A stretch of 64,000 bases of DNA from a bacterium (GTDB taxonomy: Bacteria; Actinomycetota; Acidimicrobiia; Spongiisociales; JAENVV01), in assembly GCA_024641305.1 (NCBI GenBank), contig JAHEDI010000007.1, positions 1 through 64,000 of the forward strand. The letters run 5' to 3'. The notes under the pieces were generated by a model. It worked only from the letters and a program-made list of their open reading frames with translations. It did not search any database and was not told the DNA's origin. Position numbers and translations under genes: made by a program. Positions 1-10,676 of the stretch are shown piece by piece (the stretch's first letter is position 1; the number at the start of each line of letters is the position of its first letter).

Positions 1-462
1 CTCGATAGTTGGCACCGGTCAGCCGCCGACTTCGACAATCTCCGCAAACGCAGCCTACGGGAACTCCAGCAAATCCGGTCAGTTGCTGCCGAACGAGTTG
101 TCGGTTCGTTGCTGCCCACTCTCGACAGTTTCCAAGCCGCCCTCGAATTACCGGCTGCGACCGACAACGAGATCAAACTCCTGGCTGGAATCCAGGCCAC
201 CTACGTCCAGTTGATGGACGTGCTGACCCGGGAAGGCTTGATGGCGATTCCCGGAGTCGGGGCACCCTTCGACCCGGCCGTACATGATGCGGTCACCCAT
301 CTAGGCGACGGCGACACGCTCGTCGTGATTGGCGAACTCCGGCGCGGGTATCGATTGAACGACAAGGTCATCCGGCCCGCTCTCGTGGCGGTTGGTCCTG
401 CCGCCGATCTAGCCACGGATGGCCCAGCCTCCGACGACGACCAGGGTGAGGACGGCGAGTGA
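1..462 (+). CDS. grpE: Nucleotide exchange factor GrpE (5' end outside window)
   Basis: GrpE releases ADP from DnaK in the cytoplasmic Hsp70 chaperone cycle. The reading frame is open from base 1, so the start and N-terminal part lie upstream of the window; 153 residues are visible. The motif DFDNLRKR near the beginning matches the end of the long GrpE helix (usually ADFxNYRKR). The C-terminal beta domain includes GVGAPFDPAVHDAV and GYRLNDKVIRPALVAV, typical of the family. The stop TGA overlaps the dnaJ start as GTGA, so the two are translationally coupled. dnaK is expected just upstream, but that is inference. Confidence 0.93.
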   Translation, partial: LDSWHRSAADFDNLRKRSLRELQQIRSVAAERVVGSLLPTLDSFQAALELPAATDNEIKLLAGIQATYVQLMDVLTREGLMAIPGVGAPFDPAVHDAVTHLGDGDTLVVIGELRRGYRLNDKVIRPALVAVGPAADLATDGPASDDDQGEDGE

Positions 463-1592
463 ACAAAGACTGGGTAGACAAGGACTATTACAAAGTCCTT
501 GGTGTTTCGAACACGGCCGAACAGGCCGAGATCAAACGCGCCTACCGCAAGTTGGCCCAGGCCAACCACCCCGACGCCAACCCGGACGATCCGAGCGCCG
601 AAAGCCGGTTCAAAGACATATCCGAAGCGTATGCAACTCTCTCGCATGAGGATCAACGAAAAGAGTATGACGACGTACGTCGCATGGTGAACTCCGGTAC
701 GTTCGGTGGATTCGGCGGCTCGGCCGGACCGTACGGAGGCGGGTCACAGCAGCGAGTGAGAGTCGAGGATCTCGGTGATCTGCTCGGCGGTTTCGGTGGT
801 CTCGGTGATCTGCTCGGCGGCGGTACCCGCCGTGCGCGCGCGGGGCCTCAACGAGGTGCCGATACGCAAGCGACACTCCACATGTCGTTCGAAGACGCCA
901 TCAAAGGCATCACGACCACCATCGCGGTCGATGGCGAAACCACGTGTCATCTGTGCCACGGTTCGGGAGCGGAACCGGGCACCAAAATCGACCTCTGCCA
1001 ATCATGTGGGGGCAGCGGAACCACCGCTCAGAACCAAGGCTTTTTCTCGTTCGCCCAACCGTGCCGCCAGTGCCAGGGGACCGGTCGGATGGTGGTCCAA
1101 CCCTGTTCGAACTGCCGGGGGCGCGGAACCGAGGTTCGCACCAGAAAGATCAACGTCAAGATCCCACCCGGTGTGAAGGATGGCTCGACCATTCGCCTCA
1201 AGGGAAAGGGCGGACCGGGTAGCGCCGGCGGACCGGCGGGAGATCTCCTCGTCCGGACGAAGGTTGACAACCACCGCCTCTTCGGAAAGAGAGGTGATCA
1301 TCTGACTGCCACGATCCCCATAACGTTCACCGAGGCTGCCCTCGGCGCTGAAATAACTGTTCCAACCCTCGACGGTTCGGTTCGTCTCAAGGTACCGGCC
1401 GGTACCACGACCGGTCAGACTTTCCGGGTGCGGGGGAAGGGCGTCCCCAAAACCAAGGGTAAGCCAGGCGATCTTCTCGTTACCGTCGAGGTTACGGTTC
1501 CGAAAAAGCTATCGCGCGAAGCCAAGAAGTTGCTCGAGCAGTATCGCGAAGAGTTTGAAACCGACGACCCGAGAGCGAGGTTATTGACATGA
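459..1592 (+). CDS. dnaJ: Chaperone protein DnaJ (Hsp40)
   Basis: Co-chaperone that binds unfolded protein and stimulates DnaK ATPase activity. The J domain is at residues 1-70 with the HPD triad at 37-39. A Gly/Phe-rich linker follows at about 85-130. Four zinc-finger repeats CHLCHGSG, CQSCGGSG, CRQCQGTG and CSNCRGRG lie at about 165-230, then the C-terminal client-binding domains. At 377 residues it is a full-length type I DnaJ. The start is GTG overlapping the grpE stop by 4 nt. The Gly/Phe linker contains a tandem duplication (LGDLLGG twice, 30-bp period). The gene ends in an ATGA overlap with hspR. Confidence 0.97.
   Translation: MNKDWVDKDYYKVLGVSNTAEQAEIKRAYRKLAQANHPDANPDDPSAESRFKDISEAYATLSHEDQRKEYDDVRRMVNSGTFGGFGGSAGPYGGGSQQRVRVEDLGDLLGGFGGLGDLLGGGTRRARAGPQRGADTQATLHMSFEDAIKGITTTIAVDGETTCHLCHGSGAEPGTKIDLCQSCGGSGTTAQNQGFFSFAQPCRQCQGTGRMVVQPCSNCRGRGTEVRTRKINVKIPPGVKDGSTIRLKGKGGPGSAGGPAGDLLVRTKVDNHRLFGKRGDHLTATIPITFTEAALGAEITVPTLDGSVRLKVPAGTTTGQTFRVRGKGVPKTKGKPGDLLVTVEVTVPKKLSREAKKLLEQYREEFETDDPRARLLT
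771..830 (+). repeat. 30-bp tandem duplication in the dnaJ Gly/Phe linker
   Basis: A 20-base block is identical at 771-790 and 801-820, giving LGDLLGG twice in the protein. The period of 30 bp keeps the reading frame. Confidence 0.8.
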
Positions 1593-1981
1593 CCGGCAAG
1601 TCAGCCCATCACGCCCTGTTTGTGATCTCGGTGGCTGCCGAACTGTCGGGGCTCCATCCACAGACCTTGCGGATCTATGAACGGCGAGGACTCGTCGAGC
1701 CGCACCGCACCGCCGGTGGGACTCGCCGTTACTCCCAGGCCGACATCGACCGACTCCAACTCATTCAGACGCTTACCGAACAGGGGCTGAATCTCGAGGG
1801 CGTCAAAAAGGTGATGGCCCTGCAAGATCGAGTTCAGGCCCTCGAAGAACAGGTTGCCGAACTCATAGACCACCTGGCCCTGGAGCAAGAGCGAGCCCAG
1901 ATCGCGGTCCGTCAGGTCCACGCGTCGTATCGGAGTGAAATCGTGCTCCGTCAGACTCATTTGCCGGACCGAAACCGGTAA
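1589..1981 (+). CDS. hspR: HspR-like heat-shock repressor, MerR family
   Basis: HspR represses dnaK operons and clpB in actinobacteria by binding HAIR inverted repeats (family knowledge). The N-terminal MerR helix-turn-helix spans about residues 10-75: ISVAAELSGLHPQTLRIYERRGLVEP followed by TRRYSQADI. A coiled region at about 80-115 is suited to dimerisation. The length of 130 residues fits HspR. It overlaps dnaJ by 4 nt (ATGA), so it is the last gene of the grpE-dnaJ-hspR unit and probably autoregulates it. A strong hairpin follows at 2092-2118. Confidence 0.92.
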   Translation: MTGKSAHHALFVISVAAELSGLHPQTLRIYERRGLVEPHRTAGGTRRYSQADIDRLQLIQTLTEQGLNLEGVKKVMALQDRVQALEEQVAELIDHLALEQERAQIAVRQVHASYRSEIVLRQTHLPDRNR

Positions 1982-2091
1982 CCACGATCAGCCGAGCCCA
2001 ACTCGGGACCGAACGCAACCGTGACCCTGCGGCCCCATCCGTGCATCCATAACCCGGGTTCCGAGGGCCCCAGCTCCCGAAATCGGGCGTA

Positions 2092-2118
2092 CGAACCCAG
2101 GGTTCAACCCTGGGTTCG
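2092..2118. terminator. Bidirectional terminator between hspR and mscL
   Basis: An 11-bp perfect stem (2092-2102 with 2108-2118) with loop TTCAA is followed by ATTATTC. It lies between two convergent genes, so it can serve both. Confidence 0.6.
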
Positions 2119-2163
2119 ATTATTCAGCCGGGTCCGCCGGCTTACGAGATCGTCAACGAAACC

Positions 2164-2559
2164 CTAGCCACGGCTCAGGGCGTCGCGGATCTCGCGCAGC
2201 AGGACGATGTCTTCTGGGTCGGGAGCGGGCGCCTCTTCCTCAGCAGGACCTTGCACGCGCGACATGACCGCCTTGTACGGCTTGATGATGAAAAAGAACA
2301 CTGCGGCACCAATCATGATGAACGTGATCAAGGCGGTGATGAAAGACCCAATGCGGATCCCACCGGTGCCATCGGCAGCCGTGTTGAACGCCAGCACACT
2401 GTCGAAGCTTGGTTCACCGAAGACGAGACCGACGATCGGCATCAGCAGGTTGTCGACAAGAGAAGTGATCACCGCACCCAACGCTGCCGCCATGACCAAG
2501 CCGACGCCAATGTCGATCAACCCTGGTCGCATGATGAAGTCTTTGAACTCCTTGAGCAT
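2164..2559 (-). CDS. mscL: Large-conductance mechanosensitive channel MscL
   Basis: MscL opens under membrane tension to release osmolytes during hypo-osmotic shock. The N-terminal amphipathic helix is followed by TM1 (IDIGVGLVMAAALGAVITSLV), a periplasmic loop, TM2 (FITALITFIMIGAAVFFFII) and a C-terminal cytoplasmic helix. At 131 residues it has normal family length. Two adjacent ATG codons are possible; the strong AAGGAGG sits 5 nt before the second, so 2559 is preferred over 2562. Confidence 0.97.
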   Translation of the reverse strand: MLKEFKDFIMRPGLIDIGVGLVMAAALGAVITSLVDNLLMPIVGLVFGEPSFDSVLAFNTAADGTGGIRIGSFITALITFIMIGAAVFFFIIKPYKAVMSRVQGPAEEEAPAPDPEDIVLLREIRDALSRG

Positions 2560-2610
2560 CATTCCCTCCTTGGGTGTGTGAGACCTGCAACATGGTATCG
2601 AAAGCGACGG

Positions 2611-3012
2611 TCAAGTGACCTGCTGGGGGGACCTTTTCCGAACTCGAGCCCAAGCAGCGTCGACCATGAGGACAATCGTCTCAACATCCCACTGCTGAGG
2701 AAGGGCCATTTCTGAAGATCGAAATCCGGCGGCGGTCCCTTGCACCCCACCCTCCTCGAGTCGGTCGACCGAGAAAGAGACCAGCCTCAACCCCGCTTCG
2801 ATGCTCCGTAGGTCGAGCTGCACCAGCCAATCGCCGAGCAGCGCTTCAGGACTATCCCCGATGGCCATGACGGCAACGTCATACAACGGCGCCCGTCGAC
2901 CGTCGAAAGCTGAGTGCGCTGCGATACCATAGGCAGCGTTCTCGAAAAGCTCCGCGAGCGTCGCCCCGTAGGCAATCATGAGACCTGCCGAAACGAATTC
3001 GAAAGCAGCCAT
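2611..3012 (-). CDS. Archease-like protein with lost metal ligand
   Basis: Archease activates the RNA ligase RtcB in archaea, eukaryotes and some bacteria. The 133 residues follow the archease layout: an N-terminal strand, then AYGATLAELFENAAYGI, then SPEALLGDWLVQLDL and GLRLVSFSV. The usual DHTADxG calcium/metal motif at the N-terminus is replaced by FVSAGLM, so the conserved Asp is a Gly here. Normal archease activity is therefore doubtful. No rtcB lies in the window. It is divergent from the Ycf46-type ATPase with 29 bp between the starts. The family assignment rests on motif recognition only. Confidence 0.6.
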   Translation of the reverse strand: MAAFEFVSAGLMIAYGATLAELFENAAYGIAAHSAFDGRRAPLYDVAVMAIGDSPEALLGDWLVQLDLRSIEAGLRLVSFSVDRLEEGGVQGTAAGFRSSEMALPQQWDVETIVLMVDAAWARVRKRSPQQVT

Positions 3013-3041
3013 CCGACAATTGTGGTCTATGTGAGGCGAAA

Positions 3042-4505
3042 ATGGACAACTCGGTCGATCTGAAGGTGTTACTTGCTTCGCCAGCTTCGCTCGTGATTGT
3101 CGAGACCGACGAAGAAGCCCGTTTCATGGCATTACTCCGATCGATCGCCACCGACCTCAAGGCGGACGTCTGGCAGTGGTCCAGTGCCAGTGGCCTAACC
3201 AACAACTCCGGTGCAGCGATGTATCAGACCCAGAACCCCCATCAAGCACTCAACTGGATAACCGACGTGCAGGCGGGGGCGGTTTTCGTTTTTGCCGATG
3301 CCCAGCCGATCCTCAATGACAGCTATGTCGTGCGCAGAATCAAGGAGACCGCCGCTCAGCTATCCCCTGATCAAACCATCATCTTGACCACTCCAACTGC
3401 TGAGGTACCGCCCGAGCTCGGCTCGGTCGCTCACCTATGGAAACTCCGTCCACCCGAACTCGACGAACTCACCGACCTCATCCGCCGAACCGCCAGCGAT
3501 CTCGCGGAACGAGGCTTCGAAGTGGCCATTGATGAGGCATCCCTACCCTCGCTGGCCAGCGCACTACGAGGACTGAGCGTCGGCCAGGCTGAGCGTCTGA
3601 TTCAGCAAGCTGCCTTCGCCGATGGCGCTCTCGGCGCCAATGACGTAGCTCCCCTGCGCAATGCCAGAGCCGCCCTGTTCACCGCCGATGGCATCCTTGA
3701 ACTCATAGAAGCCAACTCAGGCACTCTCGACTCCGTCGGAGGGCTCAATGGATTGAAGGATTGGTTGCGACTGAGAATCCGCGCCCAGGCCGCTCCTCAG
3801 CTCAACCTGCCGGCCCCGCGCGGAATCCTCCTGACCGGAGTGCCCGGATGCGGCAAATCGTTCATCGCCAAGACATTGGCAAGGACCTGGCAACAACCTC
3901 TCGTACTGCTCGATCCGTCACGCCTCTATTCCAAGTACATCGGCGAGTCGGAAACCCGTCTCGCCAAGTCTCTGACGGCCGTCGACGCGATGGCACCGGC
4001 CGTGCTGTGGATAGACGAGATCGAGAAGGGTTTCGCGACCTCCGGATCGGACAGCGACGGGGGAACCAGCAGTCGCCTACTCGGGACGTTCCTCCGATGG
4101 ATGCAGGATCGTCCCGAGGGGGTCTTCATCGTGGCCACCGCCAACAACGTTGCATGGCTCCCACCAGAATTCCTTCGAAAGGGCCGATTCGACGAGATCT
4201 TCTTCGTGGATCTCCCTGACGCCGCCGCTCGGAGCGAGATTCTCACGTATCATCTGAGTTCCCGAGATCACGACCCGGCCGGTTTCGACCTGCCACGCCT
4301 CGCCGCGGCCACGTCGGGCTATTCAGGGGCCGAGATCGAAGGGGCAATCGTCGGGGCCACCTACCGGGCCTTCGCGAAAGACGAATCACTCACTACGAAC
4401 ACCCTCCTCCAGGAATTGGCCGCCGCAGTCCCTCTCTCGGTGTCGCGGGCAGAGAGTATCGGAGCCCTTCGAGCATGGGCATCCGAACGGGCCGTTCGGG
4501 CGTAA
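3042..4505 (+). CDS. Ycf46-type AAA+ ATPase
   Basis: A 487-residue protein with an N-terminal domain without a recognised motif (1-230) and a C-terminal AAA+ module. Walker A is GVPGCGKS at 266-273, Walker B is VLWIDE at 321-326, followed by a KGRFDE arginine-finger segment and the lid helices. The two-part layout matches cyanobacterial/plastid Ycf46, linked in cyanobacteria to inorganic carbon uptake regulation (family knowledge). The role here is unknown. The start is supported by GAGG five bases upstream. It shares a 29-bp divergent gap with the archease-like gene. Confidence 0.82.
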   Translation: MDNSVDLKVLLASPASLVIVETDEEARFMALLRSIATDLKADVWQWSSASGLTNNSGAAMYQTQNPHQALNWITDVQAGAVFVFADAQPILNDSYVVRRIKETAAQLSPDQTIILTTPTAEVPPELGSVAHLWKLRPPELDELTDLIRRTASDLAERGFEVAIDEASLPSLASALRGLSVGQAERLIQQAAFADGALGANDVAPLRNARAALFTADGILELIEANSGTLDSVGGLNGLKDWLRLRIRAQAAPQLNLPAPRGILLTGVPGCGKSFIAKTLARTWQQPLVLLDPSRLYSKYIGESETRLAKSLTAVDAMAPAVLWIDEIEKGFATSGSDSDGGTSSRLLGTFLRWMQDRPEGVFIVATANNVAWLPPEFLRKGRFDEIFFVDLPDAAARSEILTYHLSSRDHDPAGFDLPRLAAATSGYSGAEIEGAIVGATYRAFAKDESLTTNTLLQELAAAVPLSVSRAESIGALRAWASERAVRA

Positions 4506-4531
4506 CACAGGGCGCCCATGTATATATCCGC

Positions 4532-4537
4532 TAGAGT
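4532..4537 (+). promoter_or_regulatory. Candidate -10 TAGAGT, leaderless start at 4546
   Basis: TAGAGT ends 8 nt before the ATG at 4546 and no Shine-Dalgarno is present. Confidence 0.4.
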
Positions 4538-4545
4538 TTGCCCCG

Positions 4546-4929
4546 ATGAAACTGCGACCAGCTCTCGCCCAATTTGAAGAAGTGACCGAGGGGGACGAGA
4601 CCCGCGTCAAAGTCATTTTGGCGTGGGGCGAAGAAATTCACGAAGGAACCTCTGTCGGTTCCGTATCCCTGTCTGCCCGTCCCCGTCTGGTCGGCGAAGC
4701 CACGTTACGAGCAGTCGAATCCATCGCCGCCGGCAAACTCCACCTCGATCTGGCTGCCGTAGCGACCACCGATCTCGGTGCCTCCCGGATCGCCATCGCC
4801 CAGGTTCATTCGTCCACGGCTCCCGGAGCGCTGGTCGGCAGTGCAGTCATCCACGAGAACAGCCCTGAGAAGGCCACCGCTCGCGCCGTTCTCGATGCGA
4901 TCAACCGGCACCTCGAAGCCACCCTCTAA
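4546..4929 (+). CDS. Conserved hypothetical protein, 127 aa
   Basis: I recognise no domain with a defined function. The protein is soluble, with alternating strands and helices. It has segments ARPRLVGEATLRAVESIA, a central VATTDLGASRIAIAQV and a C-terminal ATARAVLDAINRHL, a pattern I associate with short actinobacterial hypotheticals. There is no signal peptide or membrane segment. It follows the Ycf46-like gene by 40 bp but appears to have its own leaderless promoter. It converges on the thioesterase gene with an 18-bp gap. Confidence 0.7.
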   Translation: MKLRPALAQFEEVTEGDETRVKVILAWGEEIHEGTSVGSVSLSARPRLVGEATLRAVESIAAGKLHLDLAAVATTDLGASRIAIAQVHSSTAPGALVGSAVIHENSPEKATARAVLDAINRHLEATL

Positions 4930-4947
4930 GGCGACGAGCCCGGTCTT

Positions 4948-5439
4948 CTACTGCATGTCGAGACGAGATCGCAGTTCGATACGAGCCGACCGGCGCGCCT
5001 CGGCCTTACGCTGATCTCGTAATTCGGATTCGGTTTCGGCGAGGATTGGCGGAACCGACACTGGATGTCCATCCTCATCAACGGCCACCATCGTCAGATA
5101 AGCCCTGGTCGTGAGTTCCCCCTCGCCGGTGCGAGGGTTTTCACGATTCACTTCCACTTCCACCTCCATCGAGGTCGTCCACGCTTGAGTCACATGGGCA
5201 ACGATCGATAACACATCGCCCATGTGTACCGGAGCCAGGAACGACAGCGAGTCGACCTGGGCGGTTACCACCCGTCCCCGACAATGCCGCATCGATGCCA
5301 CCCCTGCCGCCTCATCGACCAACTTCATAATGGAGCCACCATGCACAAAACCTGCCGTATTCCCGTGGTCGACACCCATCATCAGTGTCATATTGGTCAA
5401 GGACTCGCTGGGCGGTTTGGCTCTGGGTTGGCTGGTCAT
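4948..5439 (-). CDS. Hotdog-fold acyl-CoA thioesterase
   Basis: Likely hydrolyses fatty acyl-CoA to free acid and CoA (YciA/ACOT group). The 163 residues contain the hotdog signature: N-terminal LTNMTLMMGVDHGNTAGFVHGGSI with the catalytic-region Asn/Asp and VHGG loop, then the long helix MKLVDEAAGVAS and strands ending in GELTTRAYLTMVAVD. The C-terminal tail is Arg-rich and charged. The start is supported by GAGAGG 10 nt upstream. It is divergent from clpB. Substrate chain length cannot be told from sequence. Confidence 0.88.
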   Translation of the reverse strand: MTSQPRAKPPSESLTNMTLMMGVDHGNTAGFVHGGSIMKLVDEAAGVASMRHCRGRVVTAQVDSLSFLAPVHMGDVLSIVAHVTQAWTTSMEVEVEVNRENPRTGEGELTTRAYLTMVAVDEDGHPVSVPPILAETESELRDQRKAEARRSARIELRSRLDMQ

Positions 5440-5461
5440 GGCGAGGGCACCTCTCGGGGAA

Positions 5462-5482
5462 ATTGATATAACTAGACTCAGA
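5462..5482 (+). promoter_or_regulatory. Degenerate HAIR-like operator before clpB
   Basis: The HspR operator consensus is CTTGAGT-N7-ACTCAAG. Here ATTGATA at 5462-5468 and ACTCAGA at 5476-5482 are separated by exactly 7 nt and match 9 of 14 positions. The left half overlaps a TTGATA -35-like hexamer. clpB is a classic HspR target and hspR is encoded in this window. Confidence 0.35.
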
Positions 5483-5536
5483 TTTATTGAAATACTTTAC
5501 ACAATTCGGTGGTTGTAGGTACTTGGAGAAGACACT

Positions 5537-8104
<2,568 letters not shown>

Positions 8105-8118
8105 GTCTCCCGCGAGAG

Positions 8119-8547
8119 CTACGGGTCGAGCATTTGGAGGAAGTCGGCGCAGCGGATCGACTCCCCGTTCTCGCCGATCGCTTCGGCCATTCGACGCAAA
8201 CCGTCGAGGCTGCGGAGAAAACCCGTATTTGATGGATGAGTCCAACGGACATATCCGGAGCCCTTCCAGCCGTTTTGGCGGAGCGCGTCGAGTCCCCGGT
8301 GGTATCCGATCCTGAAGTAGGCGTATGCCTCGACTTTGGCCTGCACGTCGAGGGCCTGGCTCTCGACCAACTCACCAAGGGTCGCCCAAACCAACGAGAT
8401 TTCCGGGAATTGGGCAACGACTTTGGCCACGGCGATATGGGTTTGCGGTTGTGCCTGAGCCCGCGTCAATGCCGCCAGCAGTTCATCAGGTGGGTCAGGC
8501 AAAATGACGTTGGGGGGACCGTCCGCATTGAACGATACGTTTGACAT
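8119..8547 (-). CDS. DUF3151 family protein
   Basis: A 142-residue protein of the actinobacterial DUF3151 family, function unknown. Recognisable parts are the N-terminal ILPDPPDELLAAL, the central FPEISLVWATLGEL and AYAYFRIGYHRGLDALRQNGWKG, and GFLRSLDGLRRMAEAIGE near the C-terminus. It is soluble with no signal peptide. It lies tail-to-tail with clpB. TATCGT 7 nt before the ATG suggests leaderless transcription. Confidence 0.85.
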   Translation of the reverse strand: MSNVSFNADGPPNVILPDPPDELLAALTRAQAQPQTHIAVAKVVAQFPEISLVWATLGELVESQALDVQAKVEAYAYFRIGYHRGLDALRQNGWKGSGYVRWTHPSNTGFLRSLDGLRRMAEAIGENGESIRCADFLQMLDP

Positions 8548-8554
8548 ATCGGCG

Positions 8555-8560
8555 ACGATA
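8555..8560 (-). promoter_or_regulatory. Candidate -10 TATCGT, leaderless DUF3151 gene
   Basis: TATCGT on the minus strand ends 7 nt before the start at 8547, with no Shine-Dalgarno. Confidence 0.4.
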
Positions 8561-8665
8561 CACCGTCGGATGCTCCCCTGGTCAATAGGATGGGACTAGA
8601 CACACAAAGAAACCAGGGAACCGGAGTCATTCCCCGGCGTCTCCCTGGAAAGAGAGGAGACAAGG

Positions 8666-9112
8666 GTGGATGAGTTCTGGAGACCTTTTTGGACGGTCCT
8701 GGCGGTTGCCCTCGTCGTAGGTGAGGTCGCGACGGCCGGGTTCTTTATGCTTCCGTTCGCCATCGGGGCAGGGGTGGCCGCGGTGATGGCATGGACGGGT
8801 TTGCCCGTGGTAGCCCAGTGGGCCGCCTTCGTGGCGACTGGCACGCTCGCATTCATGTGGATGCGCCGGTTCGCACGATCCGACGAAGTCCACCCCATCG
8901 GCGCCAATCGATTCGATGGGGCGACGGCCGTCGTTATCAAAGACATCAACCATGTGGCGGGTACCGGGGCGGTCCGAATGGGAGCCGAAGAATGGCGGGC
9001 AGTAAGTGACGCCACGGACATCTCGGAGGGAACGGTCGTCGACATTGTCGAAGTGCGGGGAACACGGTTGGTCGTGACCCCGGCCAGGGAAACCAAGAGC
9101 GAAGGAGAGTGA
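8666..9112 (+). CDS. Short NfeD family membrane protein
   Basis: A short-form NfeD (148 residues): hydrophobic N-terminal half with two membrane segments (about 8-32 and 38-68) and a C-terminal OB-fold-like domain (about 80-140, GATAVVIKDI ... GTVVDIVEVRGTRLVV). NfeD proteins pair with SPFH proteins, as here: the paraslipin gene starts immediately after the stop. The start is GTG preceded by GAGGAG. The leader can fold into a hairpin (CCAGGGA at 8613 with TCCCTGG at 8642) just before the ribosome site. Confidence 0.88.
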   Translation: MDEFWRPFWTVLAVALVVGEVATAGFFMLPFAIGAGVAAVMAWTGLPVVAQWAAFVATGTLAFMWMRRFARSDEVHPIGANRFDGATAVVIKDINHVAGTGAVRMGAEEWRAVSDATDISEGTVVDIVEVRGTRLVVTPARETKSEGE

Positions 9113-10105
9113 ATGCCTAATTTTGCCGCGTTCGTAATCATCTTTTTGGCGGTCATGGGGTTCTACCTCGTGTTCGCGTCCATCAAGGTGGTCGCCCAAT
9201 ACGAGAAGGGTCTCGTCGAAACGTTCGGCAAGTACCGCAAGACGGTCGACCCGGGGCTGAACTTCATCATCCCGTTCGCCCAGACGATCACGAGAGTCGA
9301 CATGCGAGAGCAGGTGGTCGATGTCGCTCCCCAAGAGGTGATCACAAAAGACAACGTGGCGGTGACCGTCGACGCTGTCGTGTATTACGAGGCGACCGAC
9401 CCGGTCAAGTTGAAGTACAACGTTGCCAACTTCATCGTGGCTGCCACCAAACTCGCTCAAACGAACTTGAGGAACATCGTCGGTGAGCTTCAACTCGACG
9501 AGGCACTCACATCACGAGAACTCATCAACACCCAGCTACGCCAAATTCTTGATGATGCCACCGACAAGTGGGGAACCCGGGTCGTACGGGTCGAGATCCA
9601 ACGGATTGAGCCACCACCCGATGTCACCCAGGCGATGCATCGCCAGATGAAAGCCGAGCGCGAACGACGGGCCGTCGTTACCGAAGCCGAGGGTGAGAAG
9701 ACCTCGGCGATTCTGCGGGCCGAGGGTGTCAAGCAACGCGATATTCTTCAGGCCGAAGGTAAGGCAGAAGCCATCAAGCGGGTCGCCGAAGCCGACCGGT
9801 ACCAGAAGGAAACCGTCGCAGAAGGTGAAGCCAAGGCCATCGAACGCGTCTACCAGGCGATCCACGACGGCAACCCGAGCAACGACCTTATCGCAATCAA
9901 GTATCTGGAGGCCCTGGCGGCCGTTGCCAACGGCACCGCCACGAAGATCTTCATGCCAATGGAAGTCTCCGGCATCTTGGGAAGCGTCGGCGCGATCGGC
10001 GAGCTGTTCACTGACAAGGGCAACCACACGGCGTCCATGCCAATCGGAGAGCCGATGGACGTACCACCACCACCGACGGCACCCAGGCCGCCCGCCGGCA
10101 GCTAG
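9113..10105 (+). CDS. Paraslipin/stomatin-like SPFH protein (QmcA type)
   Basis: A membrane scaffold protein likely acting in lipid microdomains with NfeD. One N-terminal transmembrane helix (about 5-25) is followed by the SPFH/band-7 domain with [26 protein letters not shown] and [18 protein letters not shown] long charged Ala/Glu-rich helix (about 180-260) and a Pro-rich tail ([10 protein letters not shown]) follow. At 330 residues it is normal for the family. It starts directly after the nfeD TGA. Its stop shares CTAG with the convergent lipoprotein gene. Confidence 0.93.
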   Translation: MPNFAAFVIIFLAVMGFYLVFASIKVVAQYEKGLVETFGKYRKTVDPGLNFIIPFAQTITRVDMREQVVDVAPQEVITKDNVAVTVDAVVYYEATDPVKLKYNVANFIVAATKLAQTNLRNIVGELQLDEALTSRELINTQLRQILDDATDKWGTRVVRVEIQRIEPPPDVTQAMHRQMKAERERRAVVTEAEGEKTSAILRAEGVKQRDILQAEGKAEAIKRVAEADRYQKETVAEGEAKAIERVYQAIHDGNPSNDLIAIKYLEALAAVANGTATKIFMPMEVSGILGSVGAIGELFTDKGNHTASMPIGEPMDVPPPPTAPRPPAGS

Positions 10106-10611
10106 CGAATCGATCCAGCTACTCGCCGGGCATCGTCTACGGTGCCCGGCGGGTATATGAATATCGAATAGGCGTCGCATCGGTCAGGCGATTCTGCCCA
10201 GGCCAGCGCCCACATACCGTCGGCGAGTGGACCAAGGGCTCCCGTCACCTCGCGAATTCCAAAACGCTCGGTCGCTCCCACCCAACCGGTCGGCGGCAAT
10301 GATCCTCGAACCACCACCATGGCCGGCTCCCCCTCATCGTTCGCAAAGACAATCTGGCTGGTCCCCGGAATCGACGTGAACAGGTCGCCATAATCGCTGG
10401 CAATCGCCCGTGACGCCGATACGGTCTCCGGCGGGACGTCGATTACAACATCGGGCAGCGGACAGGGCTCAAGTTGCGCCAAGGTGGTCGAAGTCGTAGC
10501 CAGCATGGTGGAACTGGGGACGCTGGCTGGAACCGACGAAGACGTCGGGGGGGCTGGGACACAGCCTGCCAGCCACAGAAGGCAACACGTCAGCCAAACC
10601 CGGGTCTTCAT
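10102..10611 (-). CDS. Putative lipoprotein
   Basis: A 169-residue predicted lipoprotein of unknown function. The N-terminus [17 protein letters not shown] is a lipoprotein signal with lipobox LAGC, followed by a Ser/Thr/Pro linker and a compact domain with two further Cys that could form a disulfide. An upstream ATG at 10662 is in frame, but the lipobox position and TACCAT 8 nt before 10611 favour the shorter form. It is divergent from the M20 amidohydrolase and overlaps the paraslipin stop by 4 nt. Confidence 0.78.
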   Translation of the reverse strand: MKTRVWLTCCLLWLAGCVPAPPTSSSVPASVPSSTMLATTSTTLAQLEPCPLPDVVIDVPPETVSASRAIASDYGDLFTSIPGTSQIVFANDEGEPAMVVVRGSLPPTGWVGATERFGIREVTGALGPLADGMWALAWAESPDRCDAYSIFIYPPGTVDDARRVAGSIR

Positions 10612-10619
10612 ACCGAACG

Positions 10620-10625
10620 ATGGTA
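10620..10625 (-). promoter_or_regulatory. Candidate -10 TACCAT, leaderless lipoprotein gene
   Basis: TACCAT on the minus strand ends 8 nt before the start at 10611. Confidence 0.4.
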
Positions 10626-10676
10626 GGCGACGTAGCCCGGTGCTACGGTGCTCTGCTGCCACAAATGGAGGACGTC

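Noticed and set aside
5184..5190. A perfect HAIR half-site CTTGAGT in the thioesterase gene.
   Set aside because: The other half is missing at the required 7-nt spacing and it lies inside a coding region.
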